Below are positions 13,568 through 25,305 of a DNA stretch of 64,000 bases, in pieces. The stretch comes from Rallus limicola. Its lineage: Eukaryota > Chordata > Aves > Gruiformes > Rallidae. The notes below the pieces were generated by a model. That model searched no databases and was not told the origin of the DNA. It saw only the letters and a list, made by a program, of their open reading frames with translations. The position numbers and the translations under genes are program-made. Each line of letters starts with the position of its first letter. Position 1 is the stretch's first letter. The stretch lies in the NCBI GenBank assembly GCA_022605955.1, contig JAKCOZ010000032.1, positions 3,286,001-3,350,000 on the forward strand, in the 5' to 3' direction.

Positions 13568-14547
13568 CTGCAGTACAAGGAAAGTCAAATCTATCTGTGT
13601 GGAATAGCCTGCATCTCCATTTGCAAGGCAGAGGTTTCCCTGGTATATCATCATTTACCAACATTCAATCAAGATTAGGTTCAAATATTCAATATTTCAA
13701 GACAATTTACTATGTTTGCCAATAATGCCTGTACTGAGAAGCATTTTATATATTAGAGTGCAAATGCTGGATCTTCAAAAATGCTACTGAAGCCGAGAAC
13801 TGCTTTAACACAAGGGAGCAGAGGGAAACACAGCTACAGCACCAGTCAGAAAGACACGCTCACGTTTACGCAAGTCTATAGACAGAGAACATCACACCAT
13901 CATTATGGAGGCATTCAGCTCTCTGCTGCTGAAATCGGAAGGAAATGTAATAGCTATGTAGGACACTGAGTTAATCTGTGATTACATCCTAACAGTAATT
14001 CCTTACAAGACGCCTGGACAGATTTCCCTCATTCGGGAGATCTCTTGCCATCCTCAAGTACACTGAGAGCAAGCACAGCATACGTGATCTTTTCAGCCAC
14101 TGAACAGCAGTGACAGGTGATTAGTGAAGTTTAATGTATTTAAAACCACTCTCCGGGCCTCAGGGCCCCTAAATAAATCTATCCGAAATGTAACACGGAC
14201 ACTAACCTGAAAGGACTTGCAGAATCCCAAGTCCTAAACTCTGACCCCAGCTTCCCAGCAGGCATCAGTAACCACCAGTAATTCAATCCACCTCAGACAC
14301 GAAGTTTAAAAATGAGTTTGTGCTTAGTAATTTTGTGTGTCAAGTGGTACGGCGCTGCATGTACTCTCCTCAGAGACAAAATATATCATTTATATTCTCA
14401 CTAATAGCACAGTTGACCACTTCACAAGATCAGTAGTATCAATACGGATGTTCCCCCTTCAATTTTCTGTGAGGAGTCTTACTGCAAATTCCATTCAGGT
14501 TGACAGCACAGCTAGGTGCCAATCACCTATTCTTGATCATAACTTAC

Positions 14548-14666
14548 CTATGTAGCCCAGGAGGTATTCTGGGAACAGTAACAACTTCATCAAACTCCCA
14601 ACGCAGCCTCTTACGTCTGTAGATCTTAAAGCACTTCATAAGAGAATCCTGCATCAATTGCCCAAC
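14548..14666 (-). CDS. Candidate internal coding exon (unknown gene)
   Basis: A 119-bp minus-strand segment is bounded by a pyrimidine-rich acceptor (TCTCTGCTCTGTGCTCTGCTGAG just upstream) and a near-perfect donor AG|GTAAGT at 14548/14547. The frame entered at phase 0 is fully open for 39 codons and exits at phase 2. Peptide pieces are MKCFKIYRRKRLRWEFDEVV followed by a proline-containing end. I do not recognise the family. It joins in phase to the candidate exon at 15031-15103 across a 364-bp intron. Exon size and splice sites are typical, but there is no homology evidence. Confidence 0.25.
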
Positions 14667-15030
14667 CTCAGCAGAGCACAGAGCAGAGAAAGACTGCATA
14701 TCCACCAAAGAGACACAACTGGGTTTCTCAGCTCCCATTCAAACTACTAAAGAAATGGGAAAATGCTTGGTTAAGAAGGAATTTGAACTTCAGCTCTTTG
14801 GGGTACTCTTTCTAAAAAGCAATGAACTTAGAAGAATTACAGATATTCTCCATGTAAGACCCATTTGCTTTCTTCGGGTAAATTCACAGATCTTGGTAGG
14901 ATATGCTAAAGTCTCTCCAGTCAAGCTCTCTGTGTAGGAACAATCAGCTCATCTCTGACTTGCCATCTGCTGCTAAAAGCCAGAAGGAAAAATATCATCT
15001 GTAAACACAGTTAATTAGCAAAATAGTTAC

Positions 15031-15103
15031 CTGAGAATGTCTTGGATCTTGAATCATGTAGTCAAGGAAGGTCAGTGGCACTGGTCTGAATCCAGGCACC
15101 AGC
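15031..15103 (-). CDS. Candidate internal coding exon (unknown gene)
   Basis: A 73-bp minus-strand segment follows an acceptor GCGTTTCCTCCCAG and ends CAG|GTAACT, an acceptable donor. Entered with one base completing a codon, it is open for 24 codons, including VPGFRPVPLTFLDYMIQDPR, and ends at phase 0. The two other frames contain stops. The exit phase matches the entry phase of 14548-14666, and the entry phase matches the exit of 16019-16068. The peptide is not one I can name. Confidence 0.22.
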
Positions 15104-16018
15104 CTGGGAGGAAACGCTCCCTCTAAACTCTTTTAGTTTGACTAAATTTAAGTCTAACAGCACAAAATACAAATCAGTGAGCATTCCATCAACCTGGTTT
15201 TCTGATCCAAAGCCCCAGTTTGATGCTACCAGCGCATTGCACTTTTAATAGCTAGCCACCTTTTGTACTTCACTGAAGGGTACTCGTTGCTCATGAGCCT
15301 GTAGCGAATTGCAGCATGTGGAGGTCTCAAATCACCATACCCAGAGTGACTGAAAAACCATCCATTACAACAAAACCCTGAGCAGAACTGAGCCTTTAGG
15401 GAGAGCATTAAGCTGGGAAATGTATCCTAACTACAAAAACGAAGGGGACAGCTGCTGCTGCAAAGCAAGTTTTGTTCACTCTTCCAGAAGTAAGGTTTGT
15501 GAGGATACTCTGTTAACTCTCTCACTACTAATTTAATCATTCCCACCATAGCACTGCCATAACGATCACATTGACCAATTTTAGCTTGGATACAATTACA
15601 CTTTCAGCTTTTAAACTGATGGACTCATTCCTGTTAACTAGTAGTGTAACCATAAAAATTAACTTATTTTTCTTGAACACTCTTCCCAAATCTACAAAAG
15701 ATGTCACCAAATGCTAATTGTTCATCATATCTTCAGACTCCAAGCATGTACAATTCTAGAGAGAATGCAAAGCAAAATCAGAGAAAAGCCTACAAGTGGC
15801 AAAAGAATGTCAAAGAGAGAGGCCAAGGTCACTAGAATGCCACAAAGGAATGATGAAAGAAAACATTTCTCAGACTATAAAACTACGTGATTTTATCTAG
15901 CCACAGGATTATTTTGAAAATAAACAAGCTTCTTTGTCCATGCCCCTGAAAATCCAGATGCTTGGAAGAGGTGCTGAACAGCACTCTTCTACTGAGAGCA
16001 GCCAGTGAGCATCTTTAC

Positions 16019-16068
16019 CTGAAGAGAACTTGGGATCTGGGTACAAATGCATTGTTTCTGAAGGTCAG
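16019..16068 (-). CDS. Candidate internal coding exon, 5' boundary uncertain
   Basis: A minus-strand segment ends in TTCAG|GTAAAG, a usable donor. In the frame compatible with the next candidate exon (15031-15103) it reads LTFRNNAFVPRSQVLFR with no stop. The acceptor chosen (GGAG at 16070-16069) has only a weak pyrimidine tract; alternatives lie a little upstream. Another frame is open for longer, so the reading frame is not fixed by this segment alone. The support is the phase match along 16.0->15.1->14.6 kb. Confidence 0.17.
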
Positions 16069-17736
16069 CTCCAAAACCCTTCAAGTCCACAGAAGGATGT
16101 GGTAACCTAAGAGATACCTTGATTTATCTAGCTCAGTTCTGCCAGAAAGCTTGGCATCAGATGAGCACCTTGCTATCGTGTCCTGTGGTGCTCTACAACT
16201 TGTTCCCTGCCAGCACATTGGCAAGAACACTACTGCAATCAGATCAGCTTACATTTACATCCTTCACTTACTAACAGTGGCTAAGAAACAGCTTGAGAAC
16301 GGGTGATCTGCCAGCATATTTCAGTCCTGAGTAATGTTCTGTTGTTGGATAAATGTTACCATACGACTCCACAGGCTCAGGGTGTTCTGACCAAAGGTTA
16401 AATTTTGTTAGAGCCTACCACTGTATCCACCTGTCAAGTTACTGCTCTTGGCTTTGGCAAGAGTGATCCCCCAGTGGAACGCAAAAGGGGGTGGGACCAG
16501 CATCATCCCTTAACAGACTTTTTTTTGCATCTCCAATAGTTATGCCAAACACCAGCAGCAGTGAAAGAGGGAAGTCTCTTTGGAAGTGCCTAGTGAGGCT
16601 GTCATGTCAGCGGCAGCACATGTAAAATAAGGACTTCAGATTCATCCATTAGCAAGCATTTCCCAAATATTCTTACTGTTATGAAAAGGCCAAATCAAGG
16701 TGGCGTGCAACTGAGGACAGAACTTCTCATCAGGTATTTCAAGTACCATTTATGTGAAACCAGACCTGAAGATAGAAACCTTTGAACAGAGGCATGGATC
16801 TATGGTTTGACTTACCAAGGCAAAGAAATCAACCTCAGTGCTTTCTTGTAAACAAGCACATCCAATTACATCGGTTTGAACAAAATCCTTCACTTCATTT
16901 TTGTAATTCCACTGACTTCTGTAATGTTGAAGCATCCTTTGTACTCTTAAAGTGCACAGAACAGATCCTTAAAGATGAGAAACAGGTAGCACACACCACC
17001 TTTCTATTTTTCAGGCCAAAGCCACAGGTTAAGTCCTCCTGGGACTGATAAGGAGACATGGTAGATTAATTCATCCTCTGAAACTATTGACGATTTTAGG
17101 TGGTTCAATTTTGCTTATATTGAATACACGCTGATCATCTCAACTGTGTTCAAATTTTGAAAACAATTCTGCTTTAAAGCTCGAGTAGAGGACTCCCAGA
17201 GGCCCTCACCATGTCCACTTGGACAAAGTTGCACTGGAAACCCAAAGCAGATAAACGTTCTCAGTTTTAACTGCTATCACACTGGGAGTTTCTGCTATAA
17301 AATACCAAGCAGATCTCATTTTTGTGAGCCCCCGATGTCTAGAAGCCATCTTTTCAGCACGAAGACTTATTTAGAAGATTAAATTTAGATGTTTTAAGTT
17401 TACTAAATTTACCATCAGTAAAATGAAGCCTCATTTTGGCCTTTATTTCGGGGGAAGCTCTCCTTTCATTTAAATTTAGAAGCTCAATGAAAATAATTGT
17501 TCTTTGTTAAGAAGTTCCAGCAACTGCCAATGCTCTTTTGCATGCTGATACAGAGAAAGAAGGCTGATTATAAATCTCTCAACTTCCTTGTCTTCTGATG
17601 TGTCTTTTTGCTGACCATCTTGGGCAGTCATTCACCATGCTGACAATTGATGACCATAAGGTTAACTACACATAAAACTGCTTGAAGCCCTCTATGCATT
17701 TGGTAGCAATCATCTGCTGGTTCTGATGCAGATGCC

Positions 17737-17753
17737 AAAAAAAAAAAAAAAAA
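17737..17753. repeat. Poly-A tract (17 A)
   Basis: An uninterrupted A17 run on the plus strand. There is no recognisable retrotransposed gene or SINE body directly upstream, so I do not read it as the tail of a processed copy. Confidence 0.9.
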
Positions 17754-18020
17754 GCATTGAAAGCACAAATTAGCTGGCTTTGAAATTCCTTCATTGCTTC
17801 AAAGCACAACGTGTCCAGAAACTTGTGCACATCATCAGAATCTCTCATGTGTTAATGGCTGTTCCCAGCAAGGCCTGCCTCTGCCCCAGATGAGACAGAA
17901 ACAAGAGCCTTATCAGAGGATGACAATGGATGCTCCCTGGCAAAGGGTGATACTTTGTATTCAGCTGGCAAGGAAACAGCCCAAACTAGCTTTAAAGCTT
18001 TCACAGGAGGAACAAAGGGT

Positions 18021-18046
18021 GGAAAAAGAAAAAGAAAAAGAAAAAA
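18021..18046. repeat. (GAAAAA)n purine microsatellite
   Basis: Four to five tandem copies of a GAAAAA-like hexamer. It keeps the frame at 17794-18171 free of stops by composition, so that frame is not evidence of coding. Confidence 0.85.
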
Positions 18047-20128
18047 GTACAGTTCTGAACTGGGCTACAGATGCTGGCCTATTGCACAGTTATCCCCATA
18101 CCGCCAAATTAAATCAGTGTTACATGCACACAGAAAGGGCAGATAGCCAATTCAATCTTCAACTTTATTAGAAGAGACAATTAAAGAAGTATTTGCTTTT
18201 AGCTTCTCCATTTAATGTTATAAAACTCTGCCCTCTACTTTCCACCTCATCAAATTGTGGCTGAGCAAGGTTCAAGAAGGCGTCTTGGGCAGAGCCACAA
18301 AGGAAACCACCCGTCCTGCCCCAAGACGCACAGCCACGGCACACACTGGGCCTCGTGTGTGTCCAGCTAATGCCACGGTGCCTGAAAACCAAGCGTCCCA
18401 AGTAGAGAATGATTACTGTCAATAGCTGAAGGAGAGAGGTAAGGAGAAGGTGGGTAAAATGATAAGCTGCAGAAAACTAAACGGATGCAGAGGTCCTTTG
18501 AAGCCCTACAGGGCTCTCACACAAGCAAGCTAGCATGGCTGATCAGATAAAGCCCTCTGACTCTCCCAGAAGTGGATTCAACTCAACACACCACTGCACA
18601 CCACTCCTAAGCACATCCTCTGTATCTGGAGTTTTAAGCAGGAATAACCAAGTGATCCTGGATTCCCTCCCATTTTATCCAAAGGAAGGGGTTAAAAATT
18701 TAAAAATATCTTCTTGTACACTATACTCAGACACCTCTGTTTCCGTCTCTAATGGAATAAAACAATTTTCCCATATGAACTACAAATAATGCCAGTTTGT
18801 TGGCTTTTTCCCCCCAAACCCAAAGGTATATTTTTAGGAGTACGTTTTAGAACTTAAAACCCCTTCTAGCCTCTTTCCTACAGCTTTGAGACCAGCGGTA
18901 AGCTTTGCAGTTCCACTAAACCCACCCCATTTCATGGTGGTGATTGACTACCATCAGTCCCAGCAGGGCTGAGTGAGATGCACTTCGGGGTTGTCGTCTC
19001 CACTGTGCATGTAAGTGCTTGTTCTGAGCAGAGCAGCAAAAAGGAGACGCTTCTCTGAAGACACCTTGGCTTCTAAGTGTGTGGCACAATTTCAAACCGT
19101 TTCCAACATCTGTTATTTTTCCTTAAATGAAATCCTTTCCCTCATCCTCTGATGAAAGGTGAACTTTCATGTCAGAGTAATCGCTCTCTGTATTAGTGGA
19201 AGTGTCACTCACACAGTGCTCGCTCTCTTGTGGCAACACGACCGACATCCCCCAGAGAGACATTACAGCCCTACCAACACAAGCAACCCAGGACACAGAC
19301 AGACAGAATGTCAGCCATCCTGCTTTGCCCCCACTGCCTTTATATCCCCTTCCCACCTACTCCCTTTTTCTTTTTTTGAAGCTTGAGAAACAAGCTCAGG
19401 AGGTACTGCTGGATCCTCTGGAGCCTGATCACACATAAGGACAATCACCCTACGGTAGATGATGCACACAAATTTCAAATTCCATCCCATTCAGGGACAA
19501 AAATTTTCTTGCCCCCATTCATTGTTTTGCTAATTCATGATCAGCTTTAACCTGAAAAAAACCCAACAACTTTCATCACCTTAAATTCACCAGTCAATCC
19601 AATTTTTTGAGTGTGGAACAAGTACAGAATCAGCCTGCATTGATTCTAACAGAATTCAGGCACACACAAAAAACACTGCTACAGCAGGTACTCTCTTCCT
19701 TTCCATCAGTGACACTACTCCCCCTCATTCCATATTTTGGCTCCAAGCCTTACAACTTTGTATTTTACGAACCTTGTTCGCTTCTTTACAGGACTTTTCC
19801 TTTTAGCGCCTCATCAGAGAGGGAAGAGCTATTTGAACATTCCTGCATCCCATCCTCTGACAAGTTTTCTGATCATTGCATTAAATCTTTTTCCACACAC
19901 CATTTCAGGTCCCTGCTCCAGCGACAACAGAGCCAAGCTCCCGTTCAAGCACCACTCCCAAGCTGTCGCTGATAGAGCAGCACCCAGCCCTCACCTGTCT
20001 GCAGAGCTAAACAGCTCCAGCCACACCATGCCTACCATGTTTCACTTCTCCAGCACACAGATCCTGTCCCACACATGCCAAGTATAGTTTTTAAATATGG
20101 CTTTAAAAAACTCAAAAAAAGATTTTTT

Positions 20129-20141
20129 TATATATATATAT
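20129..20141. repeat. Short (TA)n run
   Basis: Six alternating TA units following a T-run. It is a simple repeat with no associated feature. Confidence 0.85.
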
Positions 20142-20333
20142 GAATGATGATTCTTTCCACTAAGGAGGACAATTCTGATTTGAAAACAAAAGACAATTCT
20201 GGTTTCACTGATTAACTTTGTGTAACTTCACCCTTATTGTGACTACAGTACAACTACAAAGCCTTTTGGACAAGATTATCATTACTGAGCTTACATCCCT
20301 CAATGAGGTTTTTTTTTTCATATACACAGCTTT

Positions 20334-20445
20334 GGTCTGGCTCTTTGCTGTGAAAATTAGATTTGCTTGGGCTTCAAACTGGCAATCAGGTCTGGTTCTT
20401 TGCTGGGACAGTTACAGATTTGCTTGAACTTCAAACTGAAGATAC
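20334..20445. repeat. Tandem duplication, unit 55-57 bp, two copies
   Basis: Two adjacent copies start at 20334 and 20389, each beginning GGTCTGG followed by YTCTTTGCTG. They share AGATTTGCTTG and ACTTCAAACTG blocks in the same order. The second copy carries a roughly 2-bp length change and several substitutions, so the duplication is not brand new. I see no gene or element in it. Confidence 0.8.
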
Positions 20446-21263
20446 GGGCAGTTATTTCCATAGCAGAATTATATTTTTTTGGTCCCAAATAATTCAGCAT
20501 TTGAAATCTAAACCCTTCAGTGCTGACAAATACACCTCAAAACTTAACTGAAGTATTTCTAAAAGCATTTTAAACACCACTAATCCACCATTTTCCACTA
20601 CTTCCCCTTCTACCCATCCATATTATGTCCCAATCCCTACTCCTATTGCATCTGTAAATCTCAGCTCCAAAGCCTAAGAAACAGTAAAACCAGAAAGCCA
20701 ATTCCTTCTGCACAGACAGCTGGATAGTAACACTTCTTGGTTTTGCTTTGAGTTCATTCAGCATTTTATTACAAAATGGAGATTTTCTTCAAGTTTTGGT
20801 GCACTCTGTACAAATCCCATCGTTCAGAGAAAACATAATACTGCAATTTCACCCAAGGAAACAGATACCACTTGTACCTGTACGTTCCTCCTTGTAGCAA
20901 AAGCAACACACTCAAAACACTGACTTCAACCAAACCCTTGAACAGGAATCAAGCCATCAGAGAACTGCAAGGAGAATTCACTATCTTCCTAACCTGAGCT
21001 CTTGGACCTGGCACCACAAAGATTTATCTACCATCGGTAGGAACTACTGACACCTCTGTAGGGAGTAAGGAACACTGGCAGCTCAGGCAATGAAAAGTTA
21101 AAGTGTGTATAGAGAGTTACAAAGTATCACATTTTAAGGCTCCTTCCTATACATGAAGTTTCCATTTGTCTGAGTTTTAGCAACTCCTAACTCAAGAGAT
21201 TATGTTAAAGATGCATTAATTGAGATGCTACTCATGCGAAATAAGTACAAGGAGCTTACTCAC

Positions 21264-21330
21264 CACGATGAGCTTCTAAGATTTGGAAAGTTTCTCTTGT
21301 GGGGTTCCACATGCTAATGCACCCAGTGGA
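21264..21330 (-). CDS. Candidate internal coding exon (unknown gene)
   Basis: A 67-bp minus-strand segment lies between a pyrimidine-containing acceptor (GAGGCTTTTCCAG) and a strong donor CGTG|GTGAGTAAG. Entered at phase 0 it reads through 22 codons, including GCISMWNPTRETFQILEAHR, and exits at phase 1. A second frame is also partly open. Its entry phase matches the exit of the candidate exon at 25259-25305. The W-N-P-T-R run vaguely recalls beta-propeller strands, but one short peptide is not enough to assign a family. Confidence 0.22.
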
Positions 21331-24300
21331 CTGGAAAAGCCTCAGCTACCACAGAGAGCAAGAGGGAAACAGAGAACTGGGGCTTTGCCACCCTTCTGGT
21401 GTCCCTATGTGAGCACAAGGAGAATGTCATACACACACAGCTCTGGCACACGATGCTACCTAAATGTGTAAACTCTGCAAGAACAGGACACTCTTTCTAA
21501 TATCAACATCAGTAAGAAGAAACATCATGGCTCGAAACACCCTTACAGCAGAAATGAGATCAATAACAAGAACTGCTACCAAATAAATGGCTGCTATATT
21601 ACACAGCCATGATTTTCCACCACTCCAACAGACAAAAAATTTTTACTGCTTCTTGTGAACACAGAAGACTGACTTGAATTTATTTTTTTCCCTTAAGACT
21701 TCATACCATCTTCTAGATGCATAAATAGAAGAGGGGGGCTACCAGCTGGAATTGGCTGACCTCAGAAGTCTTTGGGGATCACAGTACCTGTTGACTGCAC
21801 CTGCCCTCTGCACCAAGCTGTTCAGACAGACCAATACTTATGACAAGCAAAAGCCCACACCACAAAAGAGCCCACACACGGGATGTACATTTGTTCCCTC
21901 TGTGCCTCTTCCACTCATACCAACCTCTCCAGACTGCTCCCATCCTGCACAAGGTAGACATCTGGTCCCAATGTAGAGTCTCAAGGTAGTTAGCAAATTT
22001 CAGCTTCTACAATTTTCCTATTCTTTATAGGTCCCTGCAGGAAAACAGGCAACTGTTTTAATCCAGATTAGTCAACATAGCTGTTGGACATAGCAGACCA
22101 TTTACATGCAAACTAGACTTCTGCCTCCAGAAAAGAAGAAAAAAAAAATATATCAAAATGTCTGTTTCATTATACCTTTCCTCCATGCAAAGAGCATACA
22201 AAAATCCATTACTGCGAGACACAGCAAATGTGAAAGCTGCTTCTCCTACACCTCACTAGGATCTGCCTACGCCACAAATGTGACAATACTACACTAGAAC
22301 AGACAAGACCAGCTCCCCAACTGATCTCACTGATTTATAACCTGGGGCAACTCCATCCACCCAGAATTTGGAAGCAATTTGTACTTGGGGGAGTACCCCC
22401 CTCCAGCAGATCAGGCTGTATGAGATTTTACAGATTTAGGCTTCTGTAGCAGTCTGATGCCTCCAGCACTGTCCCTACATCCCCACCGGCTGGGGAGAGG
22501 AGTTGTGCTGGCTGAGCGAGGAAGGCAGACTCAGGAGCTTTTAAGAGAAGTTTCTCTGCAAGAAAAGAAAGAGATTATCCAGAAGGCAGGGGTAGGAACC
22601 AAAACACAAACCAACTCAATGCACCCTACACCACCTATAGTGTGCATCTATGGACGTGTTTGAACATGGAAGCAAAAAGGTTCATAGTGTCTACAGTCAA
22701 GCTGGCAGAAAGCTCAAGGATGCTTAACCATCCTGTTGTTCTCCATTATTTCACCTGCCTACCTAACCCACTGTGGTTCCCATGCACAGCAGTTTTCTAA
22801 GAGAAGAGACACATGACAAAAACAAAGCAAGACCTTCTAGAAGTTTTCTAACCTATGGAAATATTTGGCCTTTTAAAAATACATGCATGTTCAATAAAAT
22901 ATTATTTCTTTTAAAAACTGACACTAATGACACAGAACCCCCAAATAACTTGTCTTGACTTTCATCTACAGGAAGCAATTTGTACATATGATCTCCACAA
23001 ATGTCTGAAATAATTCATGCAAAGGGTATTTTTTGTTTTTTCTTCTAAGATCTTTAAATATCTGCATAAGGGTTCAGCGAAGAAAAGCATCGTCTGGTTC
23101 AGAGATCTGAGAAGAAATTAATTTCCAACAAACTTGAAGGAACTAGAATATGTGTAAGTGCTTCTCTGAATGTCAGCCAAGACCTGCAAAACAGTTAAGG
23201 AGGGGGAAATGAAAAAGGCTTCTCTCCATACACACTTTTATGAAATGTATAAAGCTTTCTTATGTAACATATCTGTTCAGGCTTCGGTGCATGCTGATAC
23301 AGTCAAATATGCCTTCCCTACAGGAAGGAACACCTGGGATGTATCCTGGCCAGCAACTGCTAAAAATAAGTGAGTGGTGACAGTCATTAAAATGTATCTG
23401 AATCAATACCACCACTCAGGTATCGTCACATCATTGCGTCAAGTGTTCCCCTCTAAAAGGCAGAGAGGAGCTCCAGCAACTGACAGTCGTTTCTCAAGGG
23501 GAACATGTTTGCTCAGCTCCCTGCAGCACTGTAAGGGAACACATACCAGGTTTTCCACTCCCCAGAGGTGAAGACAGGAAGTACAAAGAGCACTGAAAAG
23601 CAAAAAGACTTGCTGGGCTATGACGCACAGGAGGAACGTCAAATGGCACGGTCTCCCTAAGGTCTGAGAATGAGCATCACATCCCAACTTGTGATGACTT
23701 TGCAAGGATGCTCCAGAAAAACAACATCCTCACAGAAGGAAGAAAACCTTAACCAAGTCATTCATTGGCCTACGAAAGCTGCACAGCCAGGCTTGAAACA
23801 CATTTCCAAGCACTCTCTGTGAGAATAGGTATTTTTAGACAAGTTCTTAGCACATCTTTCCTTCAGTTTTGTCTCAACACTGAACACATTTACACCCTTT
23901 ACTACATTTTCTCTGCTCCCTCGAGCAGAAACAGGGCTGAACAACCAAAGTTACATTCCCACATGAGGTCTGATGGGCAGTAGTACGTACCTGAAAGAAT
24001 GGAGCTGCACTGTGGTAGCAGTGCTACCTTGAACAGATAGTTTTTTAAGATGCAAAGTAAGAAATGATAGGAGGAAAAAGCAGCTCTGTTCCAACTTACC
24101 TAGTTAGAAGAACCCAAAACCTCAACTGAAAATTTAGACGCACCCTCCAACTCCATTCCATCTGTTGATACTGGCATCAGCAATTTTGCTATTGTCTGCT
24201 AAAATCTGTATCTATGGCAAGAGCAATCACTTCCTCCTTCCTTTACACCAGGTAAAATGAATCTGATGGCATGCTGATATTCCACGTGCACCACAAGACC

Positions 24301-25258
24301 AAGTCTAAATCTGGATCAACCAATTGAGTAAGAAAGCTGCCCAGAGCCCAAGAAGAATGTTATCACGTTGCTCTAAATTGCTTACAGTTTTCTACCCATA
24401 AATAACCATCCTTTTACTGATGCCTGTTCCACACACACAAAAGAAGAAAAGTGAAGCTTATAACTTGAAAATAAGACCAAAAAGTGCCACTGTTCCATCC
24501 TGGGGTTTTGGTTTTTTTTTTCATTTTGTTTTCCACAGCTGTAGCCTGCAGATGGGTTTCCCATTCCACATATCTGTCAGTTAATGTTAATTCCTGCAGT
24601 CGTAAAAATAGCATTGTGCTAAAGTGCTTGCAGCTTGGGCGTTATTCTACCCAAGTGAGCGGTTTCAGACAGTGTCCCAGTTTGGAATAAAAAGACAGAT
24701 AATTAAATGGGAGCAAGTTCCAGTCAGAAGAAACCAAGAACCCAGAGAGAACAAGTGGAACCCAATTCTGTTAACTCTTGCCCAAGTTTTTAAGGATCAA
24801 GCTAGCTCCAAACACACACACATATATATATCTCTAACTCAATTTGAAGGGGCTGGGGCAAGACCCTAATTATGCAGTTTCACAGTAAAAAGAGCCTTCC
24901 CAATAGACTTCATTCATCTTGTCTTCTGACAAGGTAATTATTTTTTACTTGCTTCTAACCCAGAAGTTTGTGGTCTGATTCTGTAAAGATAAGTACACAC
25001 ATTCTGAACCCATCACATGCTAGTAAATCAGTTACAGATTTTAATTACAGCTTGTGGATTCAGCCTCTAACTGCTATAATAGAAAGTTCCCAAGTCAGAG
25101 TTTGGGGTTTGTATTTTTTTCCTGACAAGCCGTAGGCAGACAAAACTCTTCTTGAAAACCAGGTTGTACAAGACAAACTGTTTCAGCTGAGGAGTGCAAA
25201 AGACTTTGCCCAGTATTTCCAAAATTAATTACTTCCAGTTCTAAGGAACATCACTTAC

Positions 25259-25305
25259 CAGGCTGTAGTATACATCTTTACACTTCGTCTTCCAAGACAA
25301 GCACA
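25259..25305 (-). CDS. Candidate short coding exon (unknown gene)
   Basis: A 47-bp minus-strand segment has one of the better splice contexts in the window: a long T-rich tract ending GATGTTAG, and a donor CCTG|GTAAGTG. One frame is open and reads CLSWKTKCKDVYYSL, ending at phase 0, which fits the candidate exon at 21264-21330. The exon is short, so chance remains likely. The gene is not recognised. Confidence 0.2.

Larger units (their letters stand above)
16069..21263. other. Non-coding DNA with simple repeats
   Basis: No supported gene. It contains an A17 run, an (AAAAAG)-type purine repeat, a short TA run and a 55-57 bp tandem duplication, listed separately. An 84-codon plus-strand frame at 18535-18789 and an 84-codon minus-strand frame at 18168-18422 have no recognisable motif and no consistent splice context. 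Confidence 0.6.

Noticed and set aside
17737..17753. A17 run as the tail of a processed pseudogene or SINE
   Set aside because: No transcript-like or SINE-like body precedes it and no target-site duplication was seen.
21264..21330. Reading the W-N-P-T-R peptide as a WD40 repeat
   Set aside because: One 22-residue peptide without the full repeat spacing is not enough to assign the fold.
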